NCBI GenBank assembly: GCA_947373075.1
Contig: CANBWF010000003.1
Location: forward strand, 1-31,362
Direction: 5' to 3'
DNA: 31,362 nucleotides
Source of the DNA: Actinomycetota bacterium
Lineage (GTDB): Bacteria > Actinomycetota > Actinomycetes > S36-B12 > UBA5976
Shown one piece after another: positions 30,787-31,362 of the stretch. A program made the position numbers and the translations under genes. The number at the start of each line of letters is the position of its first letter. Positions within the stretch are counted from its first letter, which is position 1. The notes below the pieces were generated by a model that worked only from the letters and a program-made list of their open reading frames with translations, was not told the origin of the DNA and ran no database searches.

Positions 30787-31362
30787 ATGACTCAATCCAC
30801 AGCTCGTAAATTTTTTAGTCAAGCAACCAAGGATCGCCCAATTGGTGTCGTACTTGCGCCTCTGCGGGTTTTCCTTGGGATTACTTTTATTTATGCTGGG
30901 TTACTTAAGTTGAGTAGCGCTGATTTCTTGAGCCAAACAGCACCAAGTGGGGTGCTAAAACAGATGCAGAATGCAGCGGTTGGTAGCCCAATCTCATTTG
31001 TTGTTCAGCACGCGGTCGAGCACTATAAGTTGGCTGGTCTCTCGATTGCTTTTGGTGAGTTGTTTGTCGGTATTGGCATTCTTTTTGGTATTTGGACTCG
31101 CTTGGCTGCGCTTTTCGCATTCATCTTGTCGGCCTCATTTTGGCTAACTGTTAGCTGGAGTACCTCGCCCTACTTTTTCGGTCCTGACATTGTGTTCATG
31201 GCAGCGGTTACTCCTCTGATAATTGCTGGCGATGGCGGCTACCTATCGGTGGGTGCTCGAATTCGCAGACTTGTTGAACAGCAACTCAAAGCTCCCGGGG
31301 GCGCACCGAACAATCAGCCGTTGCAGCAGGAAATTGATCGTAGAACTTTGGTGCGCACAGGC
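30787..31362 (+). CDS. DoxX-family membrane protein (3' end beyond the window)
   Basis: Open from ATG 30787 to the end of the window (192 codons, no stop). The N-terminus is followed by the DoxX pattern LAPLRVFLGITFIYAGLLKL, then three more hydrophobic segments including LAGLSIAFGELFVGIGILFG and LAALFAFILSASFWL. After about residue 165 it becomes hydrophilic (LVEQQLKAPGGAPNNQP), and the last visible residues EIDRRTLVRTG look like a twin-arginine motif, suggesting a second exported domain, possibly a Rieske domain, fused downstream. That fusion is only inferred. CACGAT 6 nt before the ATG may be a -10 box. Confidence 0.8.
   Translation, partial: MTQSTARKFFSQATKDRPIGVVLAPLRVFLGITFIYAGLLKLSSADFLSQTAPSGVLKQMQNAAVGSPISFVVQHAVEHYKLAGLSIAFGELFVGIGILFGIWTRLAALFAFILSASFWLTVSWSTSPYFFGPDIVFMAAVTPLIIAGDGGYLSVGARIRRLVEQQLKAPGGAPNNQPLQQEIDRRTLVRTG

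Overview
The window reads as a chromosomal segment of a planktonic-type, moderately low-GC actinobacterium, possibly of the freshwater acI/Nanopelagicales kind. This is inferred from gene order and protein style, not proven. Supporting signs are the rpsK-rpsD-rpoA-rplQ-truA and rplM-rpsI-glmM-glmS-acpS-alr-tsaE-tsaB-rimI-tsaD orders, an acidic bL17 tail, DUF2505 and THUMP-like methyltransferase genes, and many starts placed 6-8 nt after a TANNNT-like box, which suggests leaderless mRNAs. Nearly every base before 24.7 kb is coding and most genes abut or overlap.

Layout. 1-5371: end of rpsK, then rpsD (zinc-cysteine form), rpoA, rplQ, truA, an ABC-F ATPase and a small ABM-fold protein. 5372-9722: a promoter and a two-hairpin leader, then rplM, rpsI, glmM and glmS. 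9709-10416 (minus): a secreted NlpC/P60 peptidase overlapping the glmS 3' end. 10567-14698: acpS, alr and the t6A/RimI cluster. 14699-16406 (minus): a methyltransferase and a DUF2505 protein, followed by a divergent DedA gene. 17201-21414: a compact tad (type IVc pilus) operon: one ATPase, two platform proteins and four small single-TM pilin-like proteins, with no prepilin peptidase, CpaB or secretin-type gene nearby. 21459-23528: an OafA-type acyltransferase with an SGNH domain. 23572-28590: prfB, an AT-rich spacer with a possible 47-residue membrane protein, ftsE, ftsX, an M23 hydrolase that probably works with FtsEX, and smpB. 28703-29649: an RsbW-like ATPase behind two tandem LacI/CcpA-type operators, then ssrA (tmRNA). 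29650-30066: a non-coding stretch full of palindromes. 30067-31362: a DUF805 protein and the start of a DoxX gene that runs off the window.

The most unusual part is the stretch after ssrA. It has a long bidirectional terminator-like hairpin and three 33-bp palindromic repeats whose inner stems differ by paired, compensating changes while the GTAG motif and the outer arms stay constant. A fourth hairpin nearby shares the core pattern. This looks like a REP/BIME-like structured repeat family. Next in interest are the tandem operators before the RsbW-like gene, the loss of the +5 glutamate in most tad pilin-like proteins, the rplM leader hairpins, a perfect 12-bp palindrome at the predicted ssrA start, and the small membrane ORF before ftsE.
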